Assembly: GCA_030428105.1 (NCBI GenBank) | Contig: JAUIBE010000016.1 | Coordinates: 1 to 55,250, forward strand | Origin: Gammaproteobacteria bacterium | Lineage (GTDB): Bacteria > Pseudomonadota > Gammaproteobacteria > Xanthomonadales > SZUA-36 | Direction of reading: 5' to 3' | DNA: 55,250 bases | In this document: positions 9,181 through 17,876 of the stretch, piece by piece | How the letters are laid out: every line of letters starts with the position of its first letter | How positions within the stretch are numbered: the first letter of the stretch is position 1 | Notes under the pieces: model-generated | Told to the model about the DNA's origin: nothing | The model's database searches: none | Seen by the model: only the letters and a program-made list of their open reading frames with translations | Program-made: the position numbers and the translations under genes

Positions 9181-10509
9181 ATGAAGCACTTAAACATTTT
9201 GAAACTTGCCACGTGCGCAGGGGCGATGCTCCTGGCCAGCACTCTGTCAGCTCAGGAGTATGGATTCGAAAACGAACCCATCGGCCCACTCACAACTGCC
9301 CCTATCAATATGCAAGGGGTAGATGTGAAAATCTATATGAAGATTGGGGGTGCGCAGCAGCCCGCGTATGTCGCGCAATATGGCGGCGTGGACAACAGCT
9401 CAAGCAATCCAGCAGAAGCGTTCTGGTCCAATTCCTATCCCTTTGACTCCGGTTGTGCCCGCAGCTTGTCGGGCCAGATGGACAGCACCCCAGGCGCCAC
9501 GAGCCTGGGACTTGGTTGTCAGTTCGTTACCGACGATGGCAAGCGAACCTCGCAAGCAAACACCGTTCTTGTCATTGAGTACTTGCAGCCTGTAACAGGT
9601 GCAAGTGGGCTCATTCTTGATATCGATGGTGACGAGGTCTGGAACGTGGAGGCATACGATGGCAACACAGTTGTCGACCAGGAATCCTTCTGCGGACCAA
9701 CTGCAACCATCACCAACTGCACGCAGACCATGTCTGCAACATCCGCAGACCCAGTTGCAAAGGGCAGCCGAGATATGGATCACATTGGCAAATTTGAGCT
9801 ATCAGCGTCACAGTTCTCGCGCATTGAGATCAGCTATCGTGGCGGCGGCGTACCTGGCATTGGTTTTGATAACTTCAACGCCAATACGGCGTACGAGGAA
9901 ACGCAGTTTGACCCGTGCTGCCCGCCCTGGAACTCGGACACCCTGGCAAGCTCTCTTAAAATTGTTCCCACCGGAGCAATCAACCAGCCCTACCTGGTGG
10001 AGTTTGATCCAAGCCAAGCGTTGAAAGACCAGATGCAGGCCTACATGGACTACCTCGGTGCAATCAATGCATGCTCAAACCTCGTGCTTTCTTTCAGTGC
10101 CTATGATTTCCAGAACGGCCAGCCACTTAATGGCTTTCCACCCGGTCACACGCAATGGAAAATCCCTGGTAGCGAACGCTGGGTTAAATGGACGGAGCAG
10201 CAAAATGGACCACAGTTTGGGAGCTTCTACGGCAATGCTATTCAGTTCCAGGTTGGACGCTGGTACCGCATCAGCACCGGCATGTACTGTGAACCAGAGA
10301 AGAGCTTCTTCGGCGATGAGTGTGCAGTTGCTTACGTGGACTTCATGATTGACGTGAGTAGTTCAATTTCCCGTCGAGCACAGGGCGGTACAGCCAAACG
10401 CGGAGAGGGGGCGGTCTTGCGGGTCAGGCGTACCGGACGCAATCCCAGGGAGGCTGAAATTCCTCTGAAACACGGCGCGTCAGTGCGCATCTGGAATGCG
10501 GAACGGTAA
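9181..10509 (+). CDS. Secreted hypothetical protein
   Basis: A 442-residue exported protein. I choose ATG 9181, since GAAGGAGA precedes it and the protein then begins with a proper signal peptide (MKHLNILKLATC...LSAQ); an ATG 42 bases earlier would add a non-signal extension. The mature part has a beta-rich region (about 60-240) containing paired cysteines (SGCARS, LGCQF, SFCG, TNCTQ) and IGFDNFN, a segment often seen at the end of lectin-like or adhesin-like jelly-roll domains. A short Cys-Cys-Pro-Pro segment follows, then a second domain with WYRISTGMYC. The last about 50 residues are strongly basic. No catalytic motif was recognised. It follows another secreted protein but has its own promoter space after the terminator. 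Confidence 0.75.
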   Translation: MKHLNILKLATCAGAMLLASTLSAQEYGFENEPIGPLTTAPINMQGVDVKIYMKIGGAQQPAYVAQYGGVDNSSSNPAEAFWSNSYPFDSGCARSLSGQMDSTPGATSLGLGCQFVTDDGKRTSQANTVLVIEYLQPVTGASGLILDIDGDEVWNVEAYDGNTVVDQESFCGPTATITNCTQTMSATSADPVAKGSRDMDHIGKFELSASQFSRIEISYRGGGVPGIGFDNFNANTAYEETQFDPCCPPWNSDTLASSLKIVPTGAINQPYLVEFDPSQALKDQMQAYMDYLGAINACSNLVLSFSAYDFQNGQPLNGFPPGHTQWKIPGSERWVKWTEQQNGPQFGSFYGNAIQFQVGRWYRISTGMYCEPEKSFFGDECAVAYVDFMIDVSSSISRRAQGGTAKRGEGAVLRVRRTGRNPREAEIPLKHGASVRIWNAER

Positions 10510-10542
10510 TCGGCTGTAGGCAGGCCAGACTAGGTGATAAAA

Positions 10543-10569
10543 GGGGCGCGGGCTGATTGCTCGCGCCCC
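10543..10569 (-). terminator. Terminator hairpin (serves the minus-strand esterase; convergent region)
   Basis: A perfect 8-base inverted repeat, GGGGCGCG/CGCGCCCC (10543-10550 with 10562-10569), loop 11. Read on the minus strand it is followed by TTTT, as expected for terminating the esterase gene that ends at 10634. On the plus strand there is no T run. Confidence 0.65.
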
Positions 10570-10633
10570 ATGGCTGAAGGAGGCTTGTTCCGTGCATTGG
10601 AGCCTCAACTATCGGTAGTTTCTGCTACCCCCC

Positions 10634-11596
10634 TTAAGGTACCACCCCAAAAAACACCCCAATCCAGTAAGCGGAACAGATGTTGAAATCCGCCGCGTAG
10701 GTACCCGTGGCCCCGCATTGCCAACTGGAAGCACCCGGGTCGACCGCGATGGCGTGACCCATGTAGGTAACGGTCACGGTCTCAACCCTGGTCGCGCCGG
10801 CCCAGGTCTTGTACAGGTAATGCGGATATCCCAGCAAAGAGCCGTACCAGTCCACATTGGCGTCGATGCCATGCACATTGGTCCACTGTTTGACCTGCTG
10901 ATACCGGTTGGCCAGGTTGATGGTGGCATCCCAACTGCCGTGCCATATCTGAACCACAGGGCGTGAACCGCTGTAACCGGGGTAGCCGCTACGGGCCAGG
11001 TTGCCCCACACCAGCGGCGTGTAGTTCACATAGCCATAGGCGCAATACGGAACATCATCGATGTCGGTGGCGCATTTGTACGGGTAAGCGGCAATGGGCG
11101 CCCCGGCAGCAAACACATCCGGATAGGTGGCCAGCATGACATTGACCAGGTTGCCGCCGGCCGAGAGCCCCGTCATGAAGACCTGGTCTTCATCCACAGC
11201 AAACTCCGAGACCATGTAGTCGATCATCTGCTTGACCGAGAGCGGTTCACTGGCACCCCTACCCTGGTGATCGGTCATCCAGGTGCGGAAGCAATGGCTC
11301 ACCGCCGAGTGGGCGGTGCCGGTCTGGGAAAGCAACAAGGCATAGCCATACTCATCGGCCAACTCACCCCAGCCGCTGGTATCGGCAATATTCTGTGCAT
11401 CCTGGGAACAGCCGTGCGCCACGACGACCAGGGGGCCACCTTCGTCGTAGAAACTTGGTATGTAGTAGAACAATCTGAGGCCACCCGGGTTGGAGCCGAA
11501 GCTGGTTTCCTCAGTGATGGAGGTGGTGGCGAAGGACGAATTCGATACCGAGAAAAGGAACCCCTCAACAACCAAAACCAGTCGCGAAACTTTCAA
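10634..11596 (-). CDS. Secreted PHB-depolymerase-family esterase
   Basis: An alpha/beta hydrolase of the extracellular polyhydroxybutyrate depolymerase / feruloyl esterase-like group. It has the oxyanion segment VVAHGCSQDA, the nucleophile motif GLSAGG (Ser145 from the chosen start), and a late GHAIAVDPG with the likely catalytic His. I place the start at TTG 11596 because GGAGAG lies eight bases upstream and the protein then begins with a short signal peptide ending NSSFA. The ATG-less extension to 11641 adds 15 non-signal residues. It would cleave ester bonds in extracellular polymers or oligomers. Whether the substrate is PHB or a plant or algal ester cannot be told. Monocistronic, with a terminator at 10543-10569. 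Confidence 0.83.
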   Translation of the reverse strand: MKVSRLVLVVEGFLFSVSNSSFATTSITEETSFGSNPGGLRLFYYIPSFYDEGGPLVVVAHGCSQDAQNIADTSGWGELADEYGYALLLSQTGTAHSAVSHCFRTWMTDHQGRGASEPLSVKQMIDYMVSEFAVDEDQVFMTGLSAGGNLVNVMLATYPDVFAAGAPIAAYPYKCATDIDDVPYCAYGYVNYTPLVWGNLARSGYPGYSGSRPVVQIWHGSWDATINLANRYQQVKQWTNVHGIDANVDWYGSLLGYPHYLYKTWAGATRVETVTVTYMGHAIAVDPGASSWQCGATGTYAADFNICSAYWIGVFFGVVP

Positions 11597-12068
11597 GGGT
11601 GTAACTCTCCAGGATGCCCAACACCTCCCGACAGTACCCAAATGATGTTTGAACGAATGTTAGATGCTCGCATTTTGACCTAAGTATGACTATTTGAGCA
11701 CATCTATTTCATTGGAGCATCGTGAGTTGGGGAGCCTTTGGAACCACAGTTGAGATACTGTGCTAATGGAAAGTGGCCGGATCACTAAAACTCTCATAGA
11801 GGAGATTGTTACCAACGCATGTGCAACGGAGCAAACCCCGATAGCCGACCAGCAGTGAGAATAACTTTCCCCAACGCCGATGGAGCTTATAAACTGAACC
11901 CAACACACTTGTGCTCGGTTCTGACCATGTGTGTTATGAAGAATGTAGCACCTGTGGATGGCAACCTGTGGCGAGTTCTCATACTCGCCCCAGAGATTGT
12001 TTCCCAGCTACAAATAGCCCACTGGCGCACAAATCACGCAATTTTCAGATACAAAAAAGGGAGCAGTA
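11597..12068. other. Non-coding region, AT-rich
   Basis: About 470 bases between the esterase start and the orphan membrane protein. Composition is closer to 47 % GC than the surrounding DNA by eye. Short open frames at 11690-11908 (minus) and 11819 onward (plus) have no binding site or recognisable sequence. It presumably carries the promoters of both flanking genes. I see no repeat, RNA fold or attachment-site core. Confidence 0.5.
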
Positions 12069-13004
12069 ATGAGCGAGCTCACAAAATCTGTCGCGGTACT
12101 AGGTAGGCCTTACTCACTCACCAAATCCAGATTAGGGGCTGTCACCAAGGTTTTCAATGAGCGCTATATTTGCGACCTTAACGCTCTCAGAGAACTGGTG
12201 GATAGGATTGGTGAGAAATTGGGCACGGTCCAAAGCGCGGACATTCCTAGCTTTTCATTTCTAATTTCGTACAGCGACAGAACGCATCACGACGGCGCAA
12301 CAGAAGACTTAAGCAGCTACAACACCATACCAATTGGGAAGCAAACGGAGCGCGTTGTAATGAGGTGGGAGTTGATCCACCAAATCGATGGAATTCGAAA
12401 CGAACTTTCCATCACAGTCAGAATTTCCAACCCAGTAAACCCGTTTGTGTTCCTGCAAGCGGCTCTTTCAAAATCTCCAAATGACATCGACAATCTTGAG
12501 TTCGAAATGGGCTCCACCTGCGTTACTGTCGATGGCGCTGGACAGGCGTACGCAGATGAGATTTTTCTTATTGCGAAAAATTGGATCGACGCCCGCAACA
12601 AGCCCCATCCCTACCTGCGAATGAGTGGTGTTTACGAGAGATTTGAGTGGTTAATAGACCAGCTAAACATCTCTATACTGCCTTTGGCAATAGTCACTTG
12701 TGCTGCAATTTTTTCAGGACAAAAAGGTGACTTGTCATTCCAAGTCATGGTTTCACCAGTAATTTTCGCCTTGTTCATGGTTGTGCGCGACATTGCCAAA
12801 CGCATCAACGTGAAGATGGCACATTGGTCTCGACGCTCTCAGCAAGTTAGTCTTTTCTTAATCACGAATGGGGATAATGACGCACTATCGAAGCTCGCTG
12901 CCAAAGCTAGAAACAGCATGATCAAATTGGCACTTTCTATACTTGGTGCGTTTGTCCTGAACGTGCTTGCGGGCCTGACATGCTGGTGGTTAGTTTCGAA
13001 CTGA
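12069..13004 (+). CDS. Orphan three-helix membrane protein, AT-rich
   Basis: A 311-residue protein starting at an ATG preceded by AAAAGGGAGC. Residues 1-195 are soluble, mixed alpha/beta, without a family I know. Membrane helices are predicted by eye at 201-217, 225-242 and 286-309, the last ending WWLVSN at the C-terminus. With the first two helices close together and a basic loop of about 45 residues before the third, the large N-terminal domain and the loop probably lie on the same side. Codon use and base composition are distinctly more A/T-rich than the genes on either side, and it is flanked by two gene-poor stretches, which suggests horizontal acquisition. Function unknown. Confidence 0.7.
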   Translation: MSELTKSVAVLGRPYSLTKSRLGAVTKVFNERYICDLNALRELVDRIGEKLGTVQSADIPSFSFLISYSDRTHHDGATEDLSSYNTIPIGKQTERVVMRWELIHQIDGIRNELSITVRISNPVNPFVFLQAALSKSPNDIDNLEFEMGSTCVTVDGAGQAYADEIFLIAKNWIDARNKPHPYLRMSGVYERFEWLIDQLNISILPLAIVTCAAIFSGQKGDLSFQVMVSPVIFALFMVVRDIAKRINVKMAHWSRRSQQVSLFLITNGDNDALSKLAAKARNSMIKLALSILGAFVLNVLAGLTCWWLVSN

Positions 13005-13312
13005 AGTGGGTTTTCGCGGGCTTCCCACTCGCATCATGCAACGCTCTCCAAATAGCGCAAATTGAAGCTACAGAGTCGCGGGTGTGCTCTCTTTGCGCTG
13101 GTCGGTCTTACAATTACCGCAAATGAATCAACCAAGCCTTCGGTGACGGACCCGCAAACAACTTGGCGCGCACAAGTTGTTCATCAATTCAGCTCACCTC
13201 CTAACCTCCGGAGTGGGTTTCTCCTGCACATTCCCCCAATTCTCCCTAGCACACCATATAGCGCGCGCAACGGCTCACATTCGGCCACTTCTTTGGCTAG
13301 CGAGGGCGCACT
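13005..13312. other. Non-coding region
   Basis: 308 bases between two convergent genes. The only structure I see is a weak AGTGGG/CCCACT hairpin just after the orphan membrane protein gene (about 13010-13032) without a T run. Small open frames here look random. Confidence 0.45.
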
Positions 13313-16300
13313 TTACATATTCCGCCGATACTCCCCGCCCACATCATAAAGCGCATGGCTCATAGAGCCTAGCGAACACACCTTCCCCGCTTCCATCAGC
13401 GCAGCAAACGTATTCCTCCGCTCCCGCGCCACTTTCTGCAGTGCTTCCAGTAGGGGTTTCGCCTCTTCGGCATGGCTGTCGCGGAAGGCTTCCACGTTGG
13501 TCACCTGCTGGTCGCGCTCTTCTTTCGATGAGCGCATCAACTCGATCTCGCCCACTTCTTCCTGGCCCTCGGGCGGGCGGAAGGTGTTAACGCCGATGAT
13601 GGGCAGGCTGCCGTCGTGCTTCTTGTGCTCGTAGTACAGGCTCTCTTCCTGGATCTTGCTGCGCTGGTACATGGTGTCCATGGCGCCCAGCACGCCGCCG
13701 CGCTCTGAAATGCGCTCGAACTCCTGGTAAACGGCCTCTTCCACCAGGTCGGTCAGCTCGTCGATGATGAAGCTGCCCTGCCAGGGGTTCTCGCAGAAGT
13801 TCAGGCCCAGCTCCTTGTTGATGATCATCTGGATGGCCACCGCGCGGCGCACCGATTCCGGCGTGGGGGTGGTGATGGCCTCGTCGTAGGCGTTGGTGTG
13901 CAGGCTGTTGCAGTTGTCGAACAGCGCGTACAGCGCCTGTAGCGTGGTGCGGATGTCGTTGAACTGGATCTCCTGCGCGTGCAGCGAGCGGCCGCTGGTC
14001 TGGATGTGGTACTTGAGCTGCTGGCTGCGCTTGTTGGCGCCGTAGCGCTCGCGCATCGCGCGCGCCCAGATGCGCCGCGCCACCCGGCCGATCACGCTGT
14101 ACTCCGGGTCCATGCCGTTGGAGAAGAAGAAGCTCAGGTTGGGCGCGAAACTGTCGATGTCCATGCCGCGCGCCAGGTAGTACTCAACAATCGTGAACCC
14201 GTTCGACAGCGTGAAAGCGAGTTGGCTGATCGGGTTCGCCCCGGCCTCGGCAATGTGGTAACCAGAAATCGAAACGCTGTAGAAATTGCGCACCTGGTGG
14301 TCAACAAAATACTGCTGGATGTCGCCCATCATGCGCATGGCGAACTCGGTGCTGAAGATGCAGGTGTTTTGCGCCTGGTCTTCTTTCAGGATATCCGCCT
14401 GCACGGTGCCGCGCACGGTGGCCAGGGTTTGGGCGCGGATTTCGTCGTAGGTTTGCTGGTCCAGGCCGTCTACGCCCACCAGCTTATCGCCGGTGATGCC
14501 CAGCATGCCCAGGCCCAGGCCGTTGTTTCCTTCCGGCAGTTCGCCGTGGTAGCGCGGGCGTTGCTTGCCTTCGAAATATTGATCAATGCGCTGCTGCGCC
14601 GCTTCCCACTTGTTGTGCTTGCGCAGGTGCTTTTCCACCTGCTGGTCAATCGCGGTGTTCATAAAGAACGCCAATATCATCGGCGCCGGGCCGTTGATGG
14701 TCATCGACACCGAGGTGTTGGGCGCGCACAGGTCGAAGCCGGAATACAGCTTCTTCATGTCATCCAGCGTGGCGATGGAAACGCCCGAGTTGCCCACCTT
14801 GCCGTAGATGTCCGGGCGGGTGTGCGGGTCTTCGCCGTACAGGGTGACGGAATCAAACGCGGTGGAAAGGCGTGAGGCTGGCTGGCCGTGGGCCAACAAG
14901 TGGAATCGCCGGTTAGTGCGTTCGGGCGTGCCCTCGCCCGCGAACATGCGGATGGGGTCTTCGCCCACACGGCGATACGGGAAGGTGCCGCCGGTGTAGG
15001 GGTAGGCGCCTGGCAGGTTCTCGCGCATCAGGAAGCTCAGGAGTTCGCCCCAGTCGGCATCGCGTGGCATGCCGATCTTGGGAATCATCAGCTTGCTGAG
15101 TGATTCGCGGAAGTTGTCGCCGGTGATTTCGCGGCCGCGCACTTCGTAGCTGTATTGTTCGCTGCGGATGCCGGCTTTGACTTTGGGCCAGGCTTGCAAC
15201 AGCTCTATGCCGTCATTGGCAATCTCGCCAATGGCCTCGTTATAACGCTGGCGCAGTAGCACCATGGCGCGATCGGCGTTTTCACTTTGCAGTGCTTGCG
15301 CTTCGAACCTGGTGAACGGCTTGGGGAGCGCCGGGTCTTCCAGCGCTTTAAGTGATTCAAAGTAGCTTTGCGCCTTGCTGGCCGCCTCGGCCTGGCGCTG
15401 GATGTCGGTGTTGATGTTTCTGCCCTGCTCGGCAATCTCGGCCAGGTAGCGCTGGCGTTGGCCGGGGATCAGCACGGTGGCTTTGGGTTCCTTGGTGGTG
15501 ACGTCAATGTTGGGCGGCGTGAAGGGCTCTTCGCGGCCCATCTTTTCGTGCAGCAGGCGGCACAGGTTTACGAACATCCAGGTCAGGCCTGGGTCGTTGA
15601 ACTGGCTGGCGATGGTGGGGTACACCGGTACGTCTTCATCCGCCATGTCGAATTTCAGGTGGTTGCGCTTCCACTGTTTGCGCACGTCGCGCAGCGCGTC
15701 CTCGGCGGCGCGGCGGTCGTACTTGTTCAGCACTACCAGCTCGGCGTAGTCCAGCATGTCGATTTTCTCGAGCTGGGTCTGGGCGCCGAAGTCGCTGGTC
15801 ATCACGTACATCGGGAAATCCACCAGGTCTACGATTTCCGAATCGCTCTGGCCGATGCCGGCGGTTTCCACGATGACCAGGTCAAAGCCGGAGCCTTTCA
15901 AAAACGTGATGGCGTCCTGCAGGATGGCCGAGGTGGCCAGGTGCTGGCGCCGCGTGGCCATGCTGCGCATGTAGATGTTGGGATTGCGCAGGGTGTTCAT
16001 GCGGATGCGATCGCCCAGCAGCGCACCGCCGGTGCGGCGGCGGGTGGGGTCCACGGCCAGCACCGCAATGCGCATGTGCGGCCAGGCTTGTGAGAAGCGG
16101 TTGAGCAGTTCGTCGGTGACTGAGGATTTACCCGCACCGCCGGTGCCGGTGATGCCGATGACCGGGGCCTGCTTCTGGGCGCCTTCCCATTCGCGGCGCT
16201 TGAGTTTCAGTTCGGCGTCGCCGAACACCTCGTCCTCGAGCGCCGAGATAACGTTTGCAACGGTGCCCCAATCCCCCAAATCAACCTGGCCCGGCGCCGA

Positions 16301-16777
16301 AGTGGAGACTCGAGCCTTGGCGGCGCGTTTCACTACATCCTCGATCATCTCCACCAGGCCCATGCCCATGCCGTCGTCTGGGTGGTAAATGCGCTCGACG
16401 CCGTATTCGTGCAGCGCCTTGATCTCGTCCAGGGTGATCGTTCCGCCGCCACCGGCGAATACGCGGATATGGTCCGCGCCCATCTCTTTCAGCAAGTCGA
16501 CCATGTAGCGGAAGTATTCGTTGTGACCGCCCTGGTAGCTGGAGACCGCGATGGCATCGGCGTCTTCCTGGATCGCCGCGCTGACAATATCCATCACGCT
16601 GCGGTTGTGGCCCAGGTGAATCACCTCGGCGCCCTGCGCCTGGATCAGGCGGCGCATGATGTTGATGGCGGCATCGTGGCCATCAAACAGGCTGGCGGCG
16701 GTGACAAAACGCAGCGGCGTGGTTGCCTCGCTGTGGGCCTGGGTGGATTCGGTAATCTGGTCAGCGGTTGAGCTCAT
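13313..16777 (-). CDS. icmF: Fused isobutyryl-CoA mutase (B12 domain + G-protein chaperone + mutase)
   Basis: A 1154-residue fusion with the IcmF order. The cobalamin-binding domain comes first (about 22-150; DGHDAAINIMRR with the cobalt-ligand His34, later VFAGGGG). The MeaB-type GTPase chaperone follows (about 205-420; P-loop GTGGAGKS at 211-218, with VLNKYD as the NKxD base motif). The acyl-CoA mutase barrel is last (about 560-1100; PYTGGTFPYRR, ISGYHIAEAGA, NSLHTNAYDEA). It interconverts isobutyryl-CoA and n-butyryl-CoA, and some homologues use pivalyl- or isovaleryl-CoA. The Phe in GTFPYRR agrees with IcmF rather than methylmalonyl-CoA mutase (Tyr). The ATG lies one base after the stop of the TetR gene, so the two form an operon with coupled translation. 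Confidence 0.95.
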   Translation of the reverse strand: MSSTADQITESTQAHSEATTPLRFVTAASLFDGHDAAINIMRRLIQAQGAEVIHLGHNRSVMDIVSAAIQEDADAIAVSSYQGGHNEYFRYMVDLLKEMGADHIRVFAGGGGTITLDEIKALHEYGVERIYHPDDGMGMGLVEMIEDVVKRAAKARVSTSAPGQVDLGDWGTVANVISALEDEVFGDAELKLKRREWEGAQKQAPVIGITGTGGAGKSSVTDELLNRFSQAWPHMRIAVLAVDPTRRRTGGALLGDRIRMNTLRNPNIYMRSMATRRQHLATSAILQDAITFLKGSGFDLVIVETAGIGQSDSEIVDLVDFPMYVMTSDFGAQTQLEKIDMLDYAELVVLNKYDRRAAEDALRDVRKQWKRNHLKFDMADEDVPVYPTIASQFNDPGLTWMFVNLCRLLHEKMGREEPFTPPNIDVTTKEPKATVLIPGQRQRYLAEIAEQGRNINTDIQRQAEAASKAQSYFESLKALEDPALPKPFTRFEAQALQSENADRAMVLLRQRYNEAIGEIANDGIELLQAWPKVKAGIRSEQYSYEVRGREITGDNFRESLSKLMIPKIGMPRDADWGELLSFLMRENLPGAYPYTGGTFPYRRVGEDPIRMFAGEGTPERTNRRFHLLAHGQPASRLSTAFDSVTLYGEDPHTRPDIYGKVGNSGVSIATLDDMKKLYSGFDLCAPNTSVSMTINGPAPMILAFFMNTAIDQQVEKHLRKHNKWEAAQQRIDQYFEGKQRPRYHGELPEGNNGLGLGMLGITGDKLVGVDGLDQQTYDEIRAQTLATVRGTVQADILKEDQAQNTCIFSTEFAMRMMGDIQQYFVDHQVRNFYSVSISGYHIAEAGANPISQLAFTLSNGFTIVEYYLARGMDIDSFAPNLSFFFSNGMDPEYSVIGRVARRIWARAMRERYGANKRSQQLKYHIQTSGRSLHAQEIQFNDIRTTLQALYALFDNCNSLHTNAYDEAITTPTPESVRRAVAIQMIINKELGLNFCENPWQGSFIIDELTDLVEEAVYQEFERISERGGVLGAMDTMYQRSKIQEESLYYEHKKHDGSLPIIGVNTFRPPEGQEEVGEIELMRSSKEERDQQVTNVEAFRDSHAEEAKPLLEALQKVARERRNTFAALMEAGKVCSLGSMSHALYDVGGEYRRNM

Positions 16778-16778
16778 T

Positions 16779-17399
16779 TCAGTTCTCGATCAGCAGTTTC
16801 ATGGTTTTGCGCAGGTCGCGGTGCAACGCGGCCACGCCTTCGGTGTCGTCGGGGTGTTGCAGCCAGTGGTAAACGATGCCGACGATGGCGGTGTTGAACT
16901 GGCCGGCAATGGCGTCCACCGGCAGCGCCGGCTGCGGGCCACCGCGCTTTACACCTTCGCGAATCCAGCGGGCCACATCGCGGCGCCGGCGGTCGTGAAT
17001 GCCTGACATCACTTTCTTCAGCGGCGAATCCGGCGCAACGGATTCAAACCACACAATATAGAAGGCGCGCACGTGGTCGGGCGCCTCCATGCAAAACTTC
17101 AAATGCTCGTCGATGGCGGCGGCCACTGCCTGGTAGCCATTGGCGCCACCGGTGGCGCGGGTGAGCTGCTTCAGCCAGCCCTCGCCTACCGTCTGCACGA
17201 TGAATTCCAGCAAGCCGGCCTTGTTGCCAAAGCGGTGCCCGGCCAGGCCGCGGCTGTAGCCTGCGTTCTCCCCCACCTCGCGCAGCGTGGTGCGCTCCAC
17301 CCCGCGTTCAACAATGAGTTTAACCGCGGCATCCAGCATCAACCGATCGGAAAGATCGGTGCGTTCTGCCTGGGTCATGCGCGGTGCGTTGGAAGCCAT
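16779..17399 (-). CDS. TetR/AcrR-family transcriptional regulator
   Basis: A 206-residue regulator. The N-terminal helix-turn-helix is at about 15-62 (TLREVGENAGYSRGLAGHRFGNKAGLLEFIV). The C-terminal all-helical ligand domain has FYIVWFES and IVYHWLQHPDD, resembling the TetR_C group that controls acyl-CoA metabolism. It is the first gene of the icmF operon, and a palindrome immediately upstream of its ATG is a likely self-operator, so it probably represses itself and icmF until an acyl-CoA or related ligand binds. The ligand is inference. Confidence 0.9.
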   Translation of the reverse strand: MASNAPRMTQAERTDLSDRLMLDAAVKLIVERGVERTTLREVGENAGYSRGLAGHRFGNKAGLLEFIVQTVGEGWLKQLTRATGGANGYQAVAAAIDEHLKFCMEAPDHVRAFYIVWFESVAPDSPLKKVMSGIHDRRRRDVARWIREGVKRGGPQPALPVDAIAGQFNTAIVGIVYHWLQHPDDTEGVAALHRDLRKTMKLLIEN

Positions 17400-17406
17400 C
17401 TCAAAT

Positions 17407-17427
17407 ACTTGTTAGCGACAAGCAAGT
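17407..17427. promoter_or_regulatory. Candidate TetR operator upstream of the icmF operon
   Basis: Two nested inverted repeats lie 8-28 bases before the TetR start codon: CTTGT-TAGCG-ACAAG (17408-17422) and ACTTG...CAAGT (17407-17411 with 17423-17427). The location and size fit a TetR-dimer site that would block the leader of its own operon. Confidence 0.5.
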
Positions 17428-17499
17428 TTTCCAATTGTACGGATCACCGCGCAGAAAAGCCACTGTGCAGCTTAAGCAGAGGTTGGCGCCGCCAACAGC

Positions 17500-17865
17500 C
17501 TAGGGGTTCTCGAATCCGTCGGAGAAAAGCGGAATCACCAGGTTTGGATCCAGCACTGGCGCATCTTGCACAGTAATCGTTTCCAGGACGCGCAAGCGCA
17601 GCCCTGGTAACACCGAAACGTTGTCTGAAACCAGGATGCTTTCCTGAACCTGGATGGAAAGCTGCGGCAGGATAGCGGGCAAATCGCTAACCGTGATGGT
17701 CTCCTGCACATCAATCGATACCGGCGCCAGCAACTGCGGCGCATCACTGACCGTGATGGTTTCCAGCAAGTTGATGTTTACCGAAGGACCGCCCTGCCCG
17801 CTTTCACCGGCGGCCGAGAAGCCTACCGCAAGCACGGCCGCTAGCTGGCACAGGGGAACCAACAC
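17500..17865 (-). CDS. Short secreted ETITVSD-repeat protein with DGFE C-terminus
   Basis: A 121-residue protein from a GTG start (AGGTGA seven bases upstream), with a short hydrophobic N-terminus acting as signal peptide (about 1-19). Residues about 28-110 are four tandem repeats of about 20 residues built on I-x-V-x-E-T-I-T-V-S-D-x-P-x-x-L-P. The last residues are IPLFSDGFENP, matching the FLFRDGFEGP end of the secreted protein at 33137-33937. The stop of the preceding secreted-protein gene is 11 bases upstream, so both are one transcript. The gene makes a surface or secreted repeat protein of unknown role, and the tail may be a sorting signal. Confidence 0.65.
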   Translation of the reverse strand: MLVPLCQLAAVLAVGFSAAGESGQGGPSVNINLLETITVSDAPQLLAPVSIDVQETITVSDLPAILPQLSIQVQESILVSDNVSVLPGLRLRVLETITVQDAPVLDPNLVIPLFSDGFENP

Positions 17866-17876
17866 CGCTACATCAC

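Noticed and set aside
11819-12106. 95-codon plus-strand frame before the orphan membrane protein gene
   Set aside because: Overlaps the start of the well-supported gene in another frame, has no ribosome-binding site and low-quality composition.
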